64,000 bases of DNA from Leifsonia xyli subsp. cynodontis DSM 46306 (GCF_000470775.1 NC_022438.1:1488001-1552000); one strand, 5' to 3'. Shown: positions 52,327 to 64,000, counted from the first letter of the stretch. Notes: a model not told the origin generated them from the sequence alone. Made by a program: numbers and translations.

Positions 52327-52683
52327 TCAGTGGAAGGAGTCTCCGCAGGCGCAGGAGCCCGCCGCGTTGGGGTTGTCGATCGTGAAGCCCTGCTTCTGGA
52401 TCGTGTCTTCGAAGTCGATCGTGGCGCCGTCGAGGTACGGCACGGACATCTTGTCGACGATGACCTCGACGCCGTCGAAGTCGACGGCGGCGTCGCCGTC
52501 GAGCGTCCGCTCGTCGAAGTACAGCTGATAGATCAGACCCGAACAGCCGCCCGGCTGGACGGCGACGCGCAGCCGCAGATCGTCGCGCCCTTCCTGTTCG
52601 AGCAGGCTCTTGACCTTGACGGCCGCAGTGTCGGTGAGGCCGACGCCGTGGGCCTTGGTGCCGGTCAGCGCTGTGTCGGTCAT
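52327..52683 (-). CDS. erpA: Iron-sulfur cluster insertion protein ErpA (A-type carrier)
   Basis: A 118-residue A-type carrier. The three ligands are present: Cys in VAVQPGGCSGLIYQLYFDER (about 48), and the pair in NPNAAGSCACGDSFH at the C terminus (Cys about 112 and 114). Core HesB strands VDKMSVPYLDGATIDFEDTI are clear. It delivers 2Fe-2S or 4Fe-4S clusters to apoproteins, which here would include LipA and Rieske. ATG at 52681-52683 with AGGGAG before it. It is often found beside the oxidase operon in actinobacteria. Confidence 0.94.
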   Translation of the reverse strand: MTDTALTGTKAHGVGLTDTAAVKVKSLLEQEGRDDLRLRVAVQPGGCSGLIYQLYFDERTLDGDAAVDFDGVEVIVDKMSVPYLDGATIDFEDTIQKQGFTIDNPNAAGSCACGDSFH

Positions 52684-52759
52684 GGGACTCCCTTGCACGA
52701 ATGGATGCGAATCTGCGACGATTCTACGTCGCTTTCCGGTGAGACGCCGCGTTCGCGTC

Positions 52760-54181
52760 TTACTCCGAGTACACGCTCAGGCGGGCCAGGAGCAGCGCCT
52801 CGGACAGGATGGCCCGCTTGAACACGCCGAGGTGCAGCGACTCGTTCGGGCTGTGCGCCCGTGTGTCAGGGTCCTCGACACCGGTGACCAGGATCTGCGC
52901 GGCCGGGAACTCCCGCACGAGATCGGCGATGAACGGGATGGACCCGCCCACACCGGTCTCCACCGCCTCCTTGCCCCAGCCGTCGGCCATCGTCCGTTTG
53001 GCCTCGGCAGCCGCCCAGCCGTCGGTGTCGACCAGGAAAGCCTCGCCGGTGTCCACGTCCTCGATCGCGATGTGCGCGCCGAACGGCGCGTGTGCGCGGA
53101 GGTGCCGCTCCAGGGCGGCGAAGGCGTCCGCTGCGGGCTGGCCCGGGGCGACGCGGGCGCTCAGGCGCGCCGCCACGCTCGCCAGGAGGGTGTTGGACGC
53201 GTCGGCCACGCTCGGCGCGTCGACGCCGGTGACGGTCACGGTCGGCTTGGACCACAGGCGCGACAGGAGAGGGCCAGAGCCGATGGGGGTCACGCCCGGC
53301 AGCAGCGCGGCATCCTTCCGGAACTGCTCCTCGGGGAAGTGCGGCGGCTCGGCGGCGGCGGTGTGCGCGAGGAGGCCCTCGACGGCGACCTCGCCGTTCT
53401 CGTCGTGCAGGGTCGCCAGGAGTTTGACGAGCGCGAGCATCGCGTCGGGCGCGGCGCCGCCATACATCCCGGAGTGCGAGGCGTGCTGGAGAGTCGAGAC
53501 GGTGAGCGTGAAGGCGACGTTGCCCCGCAGGGACACTGTCAGCGCGGGCGTCTCGGAATCCGCGTTGTCGGAATCGGCCACGATGATCGCATCGGCGCTC
53601 AGCGCGGCCTTGTTCTCGGCGAGGAAGTTCGCGAACGAGCGCGAACCGAACTCCTCCTCCCCCTCGATGAAGACCGCGAGACCGAGGTCGAAGTCGGGGC
53701 CGAGCGCCTCGGCCAAGGCGCGGACGCTCGCGACGTGGACCATCACGCCGGCTTTGTCGTCGGCGGCGCCGCGGCCGTAGAGGCGGTCGCCGCGGACGGT
53801 CGGCTCGAACGGCGGCGTGTCCCAGCCGGCGGCGTCGCCCGGGGGCTGCACATCGTGGTGCGCGTAGAGGAGCACGGTCGGGCGCCCGTTCTTGGCGGCG
53901 CGGGTGGCGAGCACGGCGGGCTGGCCGAGGGTCTCGCCTTGGATCGGGGCGCGCTTCACCTCCACCGCGTCGAAGACCCCGGTGCCGGTCAGCATCGCCG
54001 CGACGGCGTCGGCGCTCGCCCGCACGTTCTCCGGGTCGTAGGCGGCCCACGACACCGAGGGGATGCGCACGAGGCGGGAGAGCTCGGCGATGGTGGAAGG
54101 GAGCCCCGCCTCCACGGCGTCGTACACGCGCTGCTCGGTCGCTGAGGACGCTGCGGGGGAAGTCGGCTGAGAGTCGGTCAT
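52760..54181 (-). CDS. M20 family dipeptidase/metallopeptidase
   Basis: A 473-residue M20 zinc peptidase (CNDP-like). Metal ligands are in TVLLYAHHDVQPPGDAAGWD (His, Asp; about 102-121), LYGRGAADDKAGVMVHVASV (Asp bridging), VFIEGEEEFGSRSFANFLAE (Glu base and ligand), ADSDNADSETPALTVSLRGN and THASHSG-like LQHASHSGMYGGAAPDAMLA (dimerisation domain). IPFIADLVREFPAAQIL and DTRAHSPNESLHLGVFKRAI at the end hold the last His ligand. The start is ATG at 54179-54181. The substrate is probably a dipeptide or an acylated amino acid. Confidence 0.92.
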   Translation of the reverse strand: MTDSQPTSPAASSATEQRVYDAVEAGLPSTIAELSRLVRIPSVSWAAYDPENVRASADAVAAMLTGTGVFDAVEVKRAPIQGETLGQPAVLATRAAKNGRPTVLLYAHHDVQPPGDAAGWDTPPFEPTVRGDRLYGRGAADDKAGVMVHVASVRALAEALGPDFDLGLAVFIEGEEEFGSRSFANFLAENKAALSADAIIVADSDNADSETPALTVSLRGNVAFTLTVSTLQHASHSGMYGGAAPDAMLALVKLLATLHDENGEVAVEGLLAHTAAAEPPHFPEEQFRKDAALLPGVTPIGSGPLLSRLWSKPTVTVTGVDAPSVADASNTLLASVAARLSARVAPGQPAADAFAALERHLRAHAPFGAHIAIEDVDTGEAFLVDTDGWAAAEAKRTMADGWGKEAVETGVGGSIPFIADLVREFPAAQILVTGVEDPDTRAHSPNESLHLGVFKRAILSEALLLARLSVYSE

Positions 54182-54224
54182 GCGGGTAATCTTAAGCGGA
54201 CCCCCGACTATCGAAGGCTTGACG

Positions 54225-54821
54225 TTGGCTAAACGACAGAACCCGGCGGCCGAGGCGGAGACGCCCGTCGTCGAGACCCCGGAAGAGACCGCTGCCCGGC
54301 TGAAGCAGGGCAAAGGCGCTCCGACGCCCTCCCGCCGGGAGCAGGAGGCCGCGCGCAAACGGCCGCTGGTGCCCGACGACCGCAAAGAGGCGGCGAAGCT
54401 GGCCCGTGCCAAACAGGCGGAGGCGCGCGAGAAGGCGCGCATCGGCATGGCGAACGGCGACGAGCGCTACCTGACGGTCCGCGACCGCGGGCCGCAGCGC
54501 CGCTTCGTGCGCGACTTCGTCGACGCGCGCTTCTCCATCGGCGAGTTCCTCATCCCGGTCATGCTCGTGGTCATCGTCCTGAGTCTCCTGCCCTGGGCCT
54601 TCATGCAGGTGTGGGGCCTGCTCGCGCTGTGGACGTTCTTCCTGATCGCGGTGATCGACGGCTTCGTCCTGGGCTTCCAGGTCCGGCGACGCGTCGGCTG
54701 CAAGTTCGGCGAGTCGAAAGTCGAGCGGGGCCTGCGCTGGTACGCCGCCATGCGGGCGTTCCAGCTGCGGGCCATGCGTCTGCCGAAGCCGCAGGTCAAG
54801 CGCGGACGGTACCCCGGCTGA
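54225..54821 (+). CDS. DUF3043 family membrane protein
   Basis: A 198-residue protein. Its first 95 residues are highly charged (AARLKQGKGAPTPSRREQEA, VPDDRKEAAKLARAKQAEAR), then RFVRDFVDARFSIGEFLIPV precedes two adjacent helices (VMLVVIVLSLLPWAFMQVWG and ALWTFFLIAVIDGFVLGFQV), ending in a basic KFGESKVERGLRWYAAMRAF. This matches DUF3043 of actinobacteria. TTG at 54225 is taken because GAAGG lies 7 bases upstream; an ATG at 54180 would place the start in the promoter of the divergent peptidase gene. Function unknown. rnhA follows immediately. Confidence 0.82.
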   Translation: MAKRQNPAAEAETPVVETPEETAARLKQGKGAPTPSRREQEAARKRPLVPDDRKEAAKLARAKQAEAREKARIGMANGDERYLTVRDRGPQRRFVRDFVDARFSIGEFLIPVMLVVIVLSLLPWAFMQVWGLLALWTFFLIAVIDGFVLGFQVRRRVGCKFGESKVERGLRWYAAMRAFQLRAMRLPKPQVKRGRYPG

Positions 54822-54822
54822 C

Positions 54823-55701
54823 GTGACGATCGTGGCAGCGGCGGACGGCTCCGCCCTCGGCAACCCCGGCCCCTCGGGCTGGGCCTGGTATGTGGACGAC
54901 GAGCGCTGGTCGGCGGGCGGCTGGCCGCACGGCACCAACAATATGGGTGAGCTTATGGCCGTCATCGACCTCCTGGAGTCGACCGCGCACCTGGACGACG
55001 ACCTCCGCATCCTGTGCGACAGCCAATACGTCATCAACTCGGTGGCCAAGTGGATGCCGGGCTGGAAGCGCAAGGGATGGCGCAAGTCTGACGGCTCCCC
55101 CGTGCTCAACCGCGAACTCCTGGAACGGCTGGACCGCGGCTTGCAGGGCCGGAGCTACACGTTCGAGTGGGTGAAGGGCCACGCCGGCCACGACCTCAAC
55201 GAGGCCGCCGATGCGCGGGCGCGGGCGGCCGCCACGGCCTACCAGAAGGGCGACACCGTCCCGATCGGTCCGGGCTGGCCGGGGCGGGCGCCGGGCACAG
55301 GCGAACCCGCCGCCGACGCCGCGCTGGAGTTCGATCTCTTCGACGGCCTGCCGGCCGAGGAGACCGACGAGCAGACAGTGGAGCGGCTGGAGCGCGAGCT
55401 GCTGGAGCCGGCCGTGCGCGCCGATTCCTCGCGAGTCGCCGCGCTGCTGCATCCCGGATTCGAGGAGATCGGCCGGTCAGGGCGGCTCTGGGGCCGCGAC
55501 GCGCTGCTGGAGTCCCTGGCCGACGAGGACGCCCCCGCGGCCGAGCTCACCGTTCTGGGCGCCGAGAGGATCGGCGAGGACGCCATCCTGCTCACGCTGC
55601 GGACGACGGACACGCGCGGCGGCACCCTGCGCAGCTCGCTGTGGCTGCGCTCCGCCGGACGCTGGCGCCTCCGCTTCCACCAGGGTACCCCCGAGCCCTA
55701 A
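54823..55701 (+). CDS. Ribonuclease HI fused to a DUF4440 (SnoaL/NTF2-like) domain
   Basis: A 292-residue fusion starting with GTG 54823, one base after the DUF3043 stop. Residues 1-140 are RNase HI: AAADGSALGNPGPSGWAWYV (Asp8), NNMGELMAVIDLLESTAHL (Glu43), RILCDSQYVINSVAKWMPGW (Asp66) and FEWVKGHAGHDLNEAADARA (catalytic His and Asp130). Residues about 185-292 contain ERELLEPAVRADSSRVAALL, HPGFEEIGRSGRLWGRDALL and SSLWLRSAGRWRLRFHQGTP, a DUF4440 NTF2-like fold. The first part removes RNA from RNA-DNA hybrids. The role of the second is not known. Confidence 0.9.
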   Translation: MTIVAAADGSALGNPGPSGWAWYVDDERWSAGGWPHGTNNMGELMAVIDLLESTAHLDDDLRILCDSQYVINSVAKWMPGWKRKGWRKSDGSPVLNRELLERLDRGLQGRSYTFEWVKGHAGHDLNEAADARARAAATAYQKGDTVPIGPGWPGRAPGTGEPAADAALEFDLFDGLPAEETDEQTVERLERELLEPAVRADSSRVAALLHPGFEEIGRSGRLWGRDALLESLADEDAPAAELTVLGAERIGEDAILLTLRTTDTRGGTLRSSLWLRSAGRWRLRFHQGTPEP

Positions 55702-55732
55702 CCGCCCCACACCCTCCCCCACCCCGCATCGA

Positions 55733-55777
55733 AAACGGAGGAGACCCCACCCCCGATCGCGGAGAACTCCTCCGTTT
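55733..55777. terminator. Hairpin after the RNase H fusion gene
   Basis: AAACGGAGGAG (55733-55743) pairs with CTCCTCCGTTT (55767-55777), 11 bases, with a 23-base loop. It lies between the convergent RNase H fusion and pyrD and can end transcripts from both sides. The 3' arm is also the beginning of the dispersed repeat. Confidence 0.6.
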
Positions 55778-55823
55778 CCCGCCATCGCCCGGCGTGTCGT
55801 TCCGGGACTCCTACCTTTCCGAC
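55766..55823. repeat. Dispersed intergenic repeat, copy A
   Basis: ACTCCTCCGTTTCCC, then CCCGGCGTGTCGT, then GGACTCCTACCTTTCCGA. The same blocks occur, in the same order and similar spacing, inverted at 62945-63006 (copy B). Both copies lie between genes. Roughly 55 bases are alignable with small gaps. Confidence 0.75.
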
Positions 55824-55830
55824 GCCGTGC

Positions 55831-56862
55831 TCAGCGAACGCGAAGCGCCGACAGCCCCCGGTTGATCTGCCGCGCCCACAGCGGTCCGCGGTAGAGGAAG
55901 GCCGTGTAGCCCTGCACGAGGGTCGCTCCGGCATCCAGTCGCCGCTGCACGTCCTCGGCCGTCTCGACGCCGCCGACGGAGATCACGCACAGGCTGGGCG
56001 GGACGTTGGCACGGATGAGCGTCAGCACCTCCAGGGACCGGGCCGCGAGCGGCGCGCCCGAGAGCCCGCCCGCACCAGCGGCCTCGACCACGGCCGGGCC
56101 GGAGATGAGGCTGTCCCGCGCGATGGTCGTGTTGGTGGCGATGATGCCCGCGAGACCGAGTTCGACGACGAGTCTCGCGATCGCGACGATCTGCTCGTCG
56201 GTGAGATCGGGAGCGATCTTGACCAGGAGCGGCTTCTCCCCCGCCGCCGCCTTCACAGCGGTCAGCAGGGGTGCGAGCAGCTCCCGCTCCTGGAGGCCGC
56301 GCAGGCCGGGCGTGTTCGGCGAGCTGACGTTCACGACGAGGTAGTCGGCGACCGGAGCGAGGGCGCGGGCACTGACGAGGTAGTCGGCCGTGGCATCCTC
56401 GACGGCGACGACGCGGCTCTTGCCAATGTTGACGCCGAGCACCGGCCGGCGGCAGGCTCGGCGCACCCGCAGAAGGCGGTTCGCCGCCGCTCCCGCGCCG
56501 TGGTTGTTGAAGCCCATCCGGTTGATCACCGCGCGATCCGGAAGGAGGCGGAACAGCCGAGGCCTGTCGTTCCCCGGCTGCGGGCGCGCCGTGACCGTGC
56601 CGACCTCCACATGGCCGAATCCCAGATCGCCGAGGCCGATGACGCCCTCGCCGTCCTTGTCGAAGCCCGCGGCCATGCCGAACGGCGAATCGAACCGGAG
56701 GCCGAGCGCCTCCACCGCCAGCGAGGGGTCGGGGGCGGTGAAGCGGCGCAGGAGAGCGCCGAGACCGATCACGGGCAAGGCGCGGATCGCCGCGAACGCG
56801 AGGCGGTGCGCCCGCTCAGGATCGAGCCGGGACAGGACGAGGGAGAAAAGTGTGCGATACAT
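55831..56862 (-). CDS. pyrD: Dihydroorotate dehydrogenase (quinone), class 2
   Basis: A 343-residue class 2 DHODH. The N-terminal membrane-associating helix pair (LDPERAHRLAFAAIRALPVI) is followed by the barrel: SPFGMAAGFDKDGEGVIGLG, VEVGTVTARPQPGNDRPRLF (about 86-105), DYLVVNVSSPNTPGLRGLQE with the catalytic Ser near 182, LVKIAPDLTDEQIVAIARLV, and AGGLSGAPLAARSLEVLTLI, then VISVGGVETAEDVQRRLDAG. It oxidises dihydroorotate to orotate with menaquinone. nrdR precedes it by 26 bases. Intact. Confidence 0.96.
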   Translation of the reverse strand: MYRTLFSLVLSRLDPERAHRLAFAAIRALPVIGLGALLRRFTAPDPSLAVEALGLRFDSPFGMAAGFDKDGEGVIGLGDLGFGHVEVGTVTARPQPGNDRPRLFRLLPDRAVINRMGFNNHGAGAAANRLLRVRRACRRPVLGVNIGKSRVVAVEDATADYLVSARALAPVADYLVVNVSSPNTPGLRGLQERELLAPLLTAVKAAAGEKPLLVKIAPDLTDEQIVAIARLVVELGLAGIIATNTTIARDSLISGPAVVEAAGAGGLSGAPLAARSLEVLTLIRANVPPSLCVISVGGVETAEDVQRRLDAGATLVQGYTAFLYRGPLWARQINRGLSALRVR

Positions 56863-56888
56863 GCCGGTACGAGAATACCCGGCTGACC

Positions 56889-57362
56889 TCAGACCTGGAC
56901 GTCCGCCGGCTCGCCGCGATGCTCGATGCGCAATTGTTGGATGGCCGACTCGAAATCCTCCAGCGAGTCGAACGCCTGATAGACGCTCGCGAAGCGGAGG
57001 TAGGCGACCTCGTCCAGTTCGCGCAGCTCGGGCAGGATGGCCAGGCCGATGTCATTGGCCTCGATCTGGGAGGCCCCGGTGGAGCGGATGGTCTCTTCGA
57101 CCTTCTGGGCGAGGACGGCGAGATCGGAATCGGTCACCGGCCGGCCCTGGCACGCCTTCCGGACGCCGAGCACGATCTTCTCCCGGCTGAACGGCTCGAC
57201 GACACCGCTGCGCTTGATGACGCTGAGGCTGGCGGTCTCCGTCGTGGAGAAACGGCGGCCGCACTCGGGGCACTGCCGCCGCCGCCGGATGGAGAGACCG
57301 TCGTCGCTCGTGCGGGAGTCGATGACACGGGAATCCGGATAGCGGCAGAAAGGGCAGAACAT
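56889..57362 (-). CDS. nrdR: Transcriptional repressor NrdR
   Basis: A 157-residue repressor of ribonucleotide reductase genes. Zinc ribbon [20 protein letters not shown] and [20 protein letters not shown] (Cys3, 6, 31, 34 approximately) binds NrdR boxes; the ATP-cone (residues 49-139; [20 protein letters not shown]) senses ATP/dATP. Both are complete. No nrd gene is in the window, so its targets lie elsewhere. It is followed by pyrD, linking regulation of nucleotide pools and pyrimidine synthesis positionally. hisD lies 52 bases upstream in the same direction. Confidence 0.97.
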   Translation of the reverse strand: MFCPFCRYPDSRVIDSRTSDDGLSIRRRRQCPECGRRFSTTETASLSVIKRSGVVEPFSREKIVLGVRKACQGRPVTDSDLAVLAQKVEETIRSTGASQIEANDIGLAILPELRELDEVAYLRFASVYQAFDSLEDFESAIQQLRIEHRGEPADVQV

Positions 57363-57414
57363 ACCGAGAATTCTAGCGGCGATCGGGACGCCGGGGCCTG
57401 GTCAGGCCCGCTCC

Positions 57415-58716
57415 TCACAAGCGGAGGGTCACCGCCTCGCCGTGCGCGGGCAGGTCTTCCGCGCCGGACAGCGCGACGATCCGGCCGGCGACCGCGCGAA
57501 GCGCTTCCCGGTCGTAGCGGATCACCTGCTGCGGGCGCAGGAAGGAGTACGCGCCGAGGCCCGGCGAGAAGCGGGCCTGGCCACCGGTCGGCAGGACATG
57601 GTTGGAGCCGGCGAGATAGTCGCCGAGGCTGACGGGCGCGTGCGGTCCCACGAAGATGGCGCCGGCGTTCTGGATGCGGGCGAGAAGCGCCTCCACATCG
57701 ACCGTCTGAAGCTCAAGGTGTTCGGGACCGTAGGCGTTGCTGAACGCGGCCGCAGCGTCCAGATCGTCCACGAGCACGACGGCGGACTGCTGACCGCCGA
57801 GCGCAGCGCGCACACGCTCGGCGTGGCGGGTCGAGGCGACGAGCGTCCCGAGTTCGGCCGCGACGCGGCCCGCGAAGGCCGGGCTGTCGGTGACGAGCAG
57901 GGAAGCGGCGGCCTCGTCGTGCTCCGCCTGGCTGATCAGATCGGCGGCGACATAGCGCGGGTCGGCCGTGTCGTCGGCGATCACGAGGATCTCGGTCGTG
58001 CCGGCCTCTGAGTCGATGCCGGTCTGCCCCCGCACGATGCGCTTGGCGGCGGCGACATAGATGTTGCCCGGCCCGGTGATCACCCGCACCGGGTCGAGCC
58101 CGAGCTCTCCCACACCCCAGGCCAGCGCACCGATCGCTCCGGCGCCGCCCATCGCGTAGACCTCGTCGATGCCGAGCAGGCCGGCCGCTCCGAGGATGGT
58201 CGGGTGGACCGCACCGCCGAACTCACGCTGCGGCGGGCTGGCGAGTGCGATGGAGGCGACCCCGGCGACCTGCGCTGGAACCGCGTTCATGACGACGCTC
58301 GACGGGTACACCGCCTTGCCGCCCGGGACGTAGAGACCGGCGCGCTCCACCGGCTGCCAGCGCTGCTCGATGACCGCACCGGGTCCGATACGGGTCACGG
58401 CCGCAGACGGGACCTGGACGGCGGTCGCCTCGCGCACGCGGGCGATCGCCTCCTCGAGCGCCTCCCGCACCTCGCCGGGAAGGGCGTCCACCGCGGCCGC
58501 GATCTCCGCGGCCGGAACCCGCACGGACGCGGGCGCTCCGCCGTCGAAGCGCCCGGCCTGTTCCCGCAGGGCCGCCGCGCCACGCTCGCGCACATCGGCG
58601 ATGAGGTCGGCGGCGACCGCCATGGCAGCCTGCACATCCACCACCGGACGGGGAACGAGGCGCTCGAAGGCGGTGCGAGTAGGCTGGACTCCGCGAAGGT
58701 CAATGGTCTGCATCAT
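57415..58716 (-). CDS. hisD: Histidinol dehydrogenase
   Basis: A 433-residue zinc enzyme catalysing the last two steps of histidine synthesis (histidinol to histidine with two NAD+). It shows AGLYVPGGKAVYPSSVVMNA (about 125-144), VRVITGPGNIYVAAAKRIVR, DLISQAEHDEAAASLLVTDS (Zn-binding Gln and His, about 258-277), HLELQTVDVEALLARIQNAG (catalytic Glu-His), and APVSLGDYLAGSNHVLPTGG (Zn-binding Asp). A start ATG lies at 58714-58716 (MMQTIDLRG begins at the double ATG). No other his gene is near. It is divergent from the flavin reductase. Confidence 0.96.
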   Translation of the reverse strand: MMQTIDLRGVQPTRTAFERLVPRPVVDVQAAMAVAADLIADVRERGAAALREQAGRFDGGAPASVRVPAAEIAAAVDALPGEVREALEEAIARVREATAVQVPSAAVTRIGPGAVIEQRWQPVERAGLYVPGGKAVYPSSVVMNAVPAQVAGVASIALASPPQREFGGAVHPTILGAAGLLGIDEVYAMGGAGAIGALAWGVGELGLDPVRVITGPGNIYVAAAKRIVRGQTGIDSEAGTTEILVIADDTADPRYVAADLISQAEHDEAAASLLVTDSPAFAGRVAAELGTLVASTRHAERVRAALGGQQSAVVLVDDLDAAAAFSNAYGPEHLELQTVDVEALLARIQNAGAIFVGPHAPVSLGDYLAGSNHVLPTGGQARFSPGLGAYSFLRPQQVIRYDREALRAVAGRIVALSGAEDLPAHGEAVTLRL

Positions 58717-58778
58717 GGCCCGATCAGCCTAGCCCCATCCCGGAACAGCCCCAGCCGAACGGTTCTCGACAGCAGAGT

Positions 58779-59294
58779 ATGAACAGCGAACCCGCCCGCC
58801 CCAGCGACCCGACGCCCGACCTGGCCGCCTTCCGCCTCGCCTTCCGGCGGCACGCGGCCGGGGTGTGCATCGTCACCGCGCAGAACGCCGAGGGCGAACC
58901 TGTCGGCTTCACCGCGACCTCACTGGCGTCGCTCGCGTCCGTCCCGCCTCTGGCGACCTTCAACATGGCGCTCTCCGCCTCCAGCTGGCCGGCCATCGCG
59001 GAGAGCGAGCGTGTCATCCTCCACATGCTCGGCGAGCGCAACAAAGGCGTCGCTGAGATCCTGTCGGCCGACAACACCCGCCGCTTCCTCGGCGACCACT
59101 GGCGACGCGGGCCGCACGGGCTGCCGGTGATCGCAGACGTGACGGCGTGGATGGTCGCGCGGATCGTCGACCGCTTCCCGGTACACAACAGCGCCGTCGT
59201 CGTGGTGCAGATCGAGGGCGGCGAGCTGGGCGACGAGGACGCGCCCCTGCTGTACCACGAGCGCGGCTACCATCGGCCGACGGCGCTGGGGTGA
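58779..59294 (+). CDS. Flavin reductase-like FMN-binding split-barrel protein
   Basis: A 171-residue split-barrel protein. FRLAFRRHAAGVCIVTAQNA (about 15-34), EPVGFTATSLASLASVPPLA (about 37-56; FMN phosphate-binding Thr-Ser) and FNMALSASSWPAIAESERVI, then HNSAVVVVQIEGGELGDEDA and PLLYHERGYHRPTALG (GRYR-like end motif) match NADH:FMN oxidoreductases that feed two-component monooxygenases. No monooxygenase lies nearby, so it may serve a distant partner or reduce iron/flavin generally. It is convergent with dnaE, with 24 bases between stops. Confidence 0.9.
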   Translation: MNSEPARPSDPTPDLAAFRLAFRRHAAGVCIVTAQNAEGEPVGFTATSLASLASVPPLATFNMALSASSWPAIAESERVILHMLGERNKGVAEILSADNTRRFLGDHWRRGPHGLPVIADVTAWMVARIVDRFPVHNSAVVVVQIEGGELGDEDAPLLYHERGYHRPTALG

Positions 59295-59318
59295 CAGCCC
59301 CACCCACACCAGCGCCGC

Positions 59319-62834
<3,516 letters not shown>

Positions 62835-63067
62835 TTCGTCTCCCAGCCTAGGGCTCCGCACCGACGGCCGTCTGTCCCCCACACCACCCGGAGGGATTCC
62901 GCGCCAGACGACAGGCTCCTCCCCTCTCTGCCGGTCCGGCTCGCGACGAAAAGGGAGGAGCCGGCGGACGACACGCCGGGGAGAGACAGGGAACGGAGGA
63001 GTCCGGAGCGAGCTGGGAGCAGAACTCCGCCGTTTCGCGCGGGCGGAAGCGGGAGAGGGGGCCGGGG
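62835..63067. other. Intergenic space with inverted repeats
   Basis: No gene. Two hairpin-forming pairs are visible: GGCTCCTCCC (62914-62923) with GGGAGGAGCC (62953-62962), and AACGGAGGAGT with ACTCCGCCGTT (62992-63034). Together they could terminate the pseudouridine synthase gene. Copy B of the dispersed repeat occupies 62945-63006. Confidence 0.6.
62945..63006. repeat. Dispersed intergenic repeat, copy B (inverted relative to copy A)
   Basis: Reads AAAAGGGAGGAGCC, ACGACACGCCGGGG, then GGGAACGGAGGAGT on the plus strand; reversed, these match the three blocks of copy A at 55766-55823 in order. A related end motif also closes the terminator at 40203-40247. Confidence 0.75.
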
Positions 63068-63988
63068 TCAGGGGCCGCGGAGGATGTCGAGGGCGTTCCG
63101 GAAGTCGGCGGGGTAGGTGGTGGCGAAGCTGACCCACTCCCCCGTCGCCGGGTGGGCGAACGCGAGCTGGACCGCGTGGAGCCACTGACGGGTCAGGCCG
63201 AGCCGGGCCGAGAGGGTGGGGTCGGCGCCGTACATCGCGTCGCCGACACAGGGGTGGCGCTGCGCGGAGAGGTGGACGCGGATCTGGTGCGTCCGGCCCG
63301 TCTCCAGGTGGATCTCGAGCAGGCTCGCCGCCGGGAACGCCTCGATGGTCTCGTAGTGGGTCACAGAGGGCTTGCCGCCGGCGACGACCGCGAATCTCCA
63401 ATCGGACTTCGGATGCCGGCCGATCGGCGCGTCGATCGTCCCGGTCAGCGGGTCCGGATGCCCCTGCACCACCGCGTGATAGATCTTCTCAACTGTCCGA
63501 TCGTGGAAAGCCCGCTTCAGCACGGTGTAGGCGCGCTCGGACTTGGCGACGACCATGAGACCGCTCGTGCCCGCATCCAGCCGGTGTACAATCCCCGCGC
63601 GCTCGGCGGCCCCCGAGGTCGAGATACGGAACCCGGCGGCGGCCAGGGCACCGAGCACGGTGGGCCCGTCCCAGCCGACCGAAGGGTGCGCGGCCACACC
63701 GGCCGGCTTGTCGATGACGACGATGTGGTCGTCATCGTGAACGATGGTCAGCTCGGGCACAGCGATCGGCACGATTCGCGGCTCCTCGCGTGGCTGCCAG
63801 GTCACATCGAGCCAGGAGCCGGCGATGAGGCGGTCGGATTTGCCGGCCTCGCGGCCGTCCACGGTCACGCCGCCAGACTCGGCGACCTCCGCGGCGAAAC
63901 TGCGCGAGAAGCCGAGGAGCTTGGCGAGGCCGGCGTCGACGCGCACGCCGCCCAGACCGTCTGGGATGGGGAAGCTGCGGGACTCCAT
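63068..63988 (-). CDS. rluD: RluD-family 23S rRNA pseudouridine synthase
   Basis: A 306-residue RluA-superfamily enzyme. An N-terminal S4 domain ([20 protein letters not shown], about 14-33) precedes the catalytic domain: [20 protein letters not shown] (about 93-112), [20 protein letters not shown] with catalytic Asp near 138, [40 protein letters not shown] and [19 protein letters not shown]. It likely modifies U1911/1915/1917 of 23S rRNA, but sub-family specificity is not certain. The ATG at 63986-63988 overlaps a TGA (63988-63990) of an upstream gene, which by the usual lspA-rluD-dnaE order is probably lspA; only about ten bases of it are in the window. Confidence 0.92.
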   Translation of the reverse strand: MESRSFPIPDGLGGVRVDAGLAKLLGFSRSFAAEVAESGGVTVDGREAGKSDRLIAGSWLDVTWQPREEPRIVPIAVPELTIVHDDDHIVVIDKPAGVAAHPSVGWDGPTVLGALAAAGFRISTSGAAERAGIVHRLDAGTSGLMVVAKSERAYTVLKRAFHDRTVEKIYHAVVQGHPDPLTGTIDAPIGRHPKSDWRFAVVAGGKPSVTHYETIEAFPAASLLEIHLETGRTHQIRVHLSAQRHPCVGDAMYGADPTLSARLGLTRQWLHAVQLAFAHPATGEWVSFATTYPADFRNALDILRGP

Positions 63989-64000
63989 CAGGCAGACGGG

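Noticed and set aside
62835..63401. Upstream extension of dnaE by about 189 codons
   Set aside because: The extension is Arg/Pro-rich, overlaps the pseudouridine synthase gene in antisense and crosses hairpins; MADSFVHLHVHSEYSM is the conserved start.
63991..64000. lspA coding end
   Set aside because: Only about ten bases lie in the window. The TGA overlapping the pseudouridine synthase start agrees with the usual gene order, but the identity cannot be supported from sequence.

Overview
This is a chromosomal stretch of a high-GC actinobacterium, most likely a member of the Microbacteriaceae and probably Leifsonia or a close relative. Supporting signs are the very high GC in codon third positions, many GTG and TTG starts, an actinobacterial aa3/bc1 respiratory cluster (two-haem QcrC, three-helix Rieske QcrA, long QcrB, CtaF), glnA/glnE/glnA2, polyphosphate glucokinase, PAC2, DUF3043 and DUF4191 proteins, and gatD-murT next to sigA. 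Several genes are freshly broken (serine recombinase, IS481 transposase, dicarboxylate symporter, rlmA, probably a kinase-like gene), which is the kind of decay known in Leifsonia xyli. The species is inferred from gene content; no rRNA gene is present to confirm it. Layout: 1-2831 holds the start of nadE, a LysR regulator divergent from an MFS exporter, and tRNA-Arg(TCT). From 2793 to 7945 lies a small accessory island: an integrase remnant abutting the tRNA, a small secreted protein, a RES/Xre-type toxin-antitoxin pair, an orphan membrane protein and an IS481-family element flanked by CTAG. From 7946 to 22906 is core genome: gatD-like, murT-like and sigA in one direction, a second MFS transporter, PAC2, pepA, lpdA, sucB, a kinase-like/membrane gene pair, lipB, lipA, and DUF4191 and RDD membrane proteins. 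lpdA, sucB, lipB and lipA together make and use the lipoyl cofactor of 2-oxoacid dehydrogenases. From 22907 to 30949 is a nitrogen block: a well-matched GlnR box in front of glnA, a ruined dicarboxylate/amino-acid symporter, glnE (which modifies glutamine synthetase) and a second glutamine synthetase. From 30997 to 43737: panB, a secreted protein, a SPOR-like protein divergent from map, ppgK, the RNase P RNA, a degenerate zinc-ribbon protein, a Nif3-like protein, the thyA-dfrA pair, a DUF1345 protein, an aspartate-type aminotransferase, and trpD-dhaK-dhaL-dhaM (dihydroxyacetone phosphorylation from the PTS). From 43870 to 52180 is the respiratory supercomplex: ctaE-qcrC-qcrA-qcrB on the plus strand and ctaC-ctaD-ctaF on the minus strand, separated by a frameshifted rlmA. 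The rest holds erpA, an M20 dipeptidase, a DUF3043 protein, an RNase H/DUF4440 fusion, pyrD, nrdR, hisD, a flavin reductase, dnaE and an RluD-type pseudouridine synthase. The most interesting signal is the MurT/GatD-like pair at 7946-9933. It keeps the fold and the pairing of the lipid II D-glutamate amidase, but it has lost the glutaminase cysteine, the probable glutamine-binding arginine and every cysteine of the MurT zinc ribbon. Microbacteriaceae make B-type peptidoglycan, in which the alpha-carboxyl of D-Glu carries the cross-link instead of an amide, so this pair may have been repurposed. Also notable are a shared 12-bp palindrome upstream of glnA and of a secreted-protein gene, and a dispersed palindromic repeat family in intergenic spaces.
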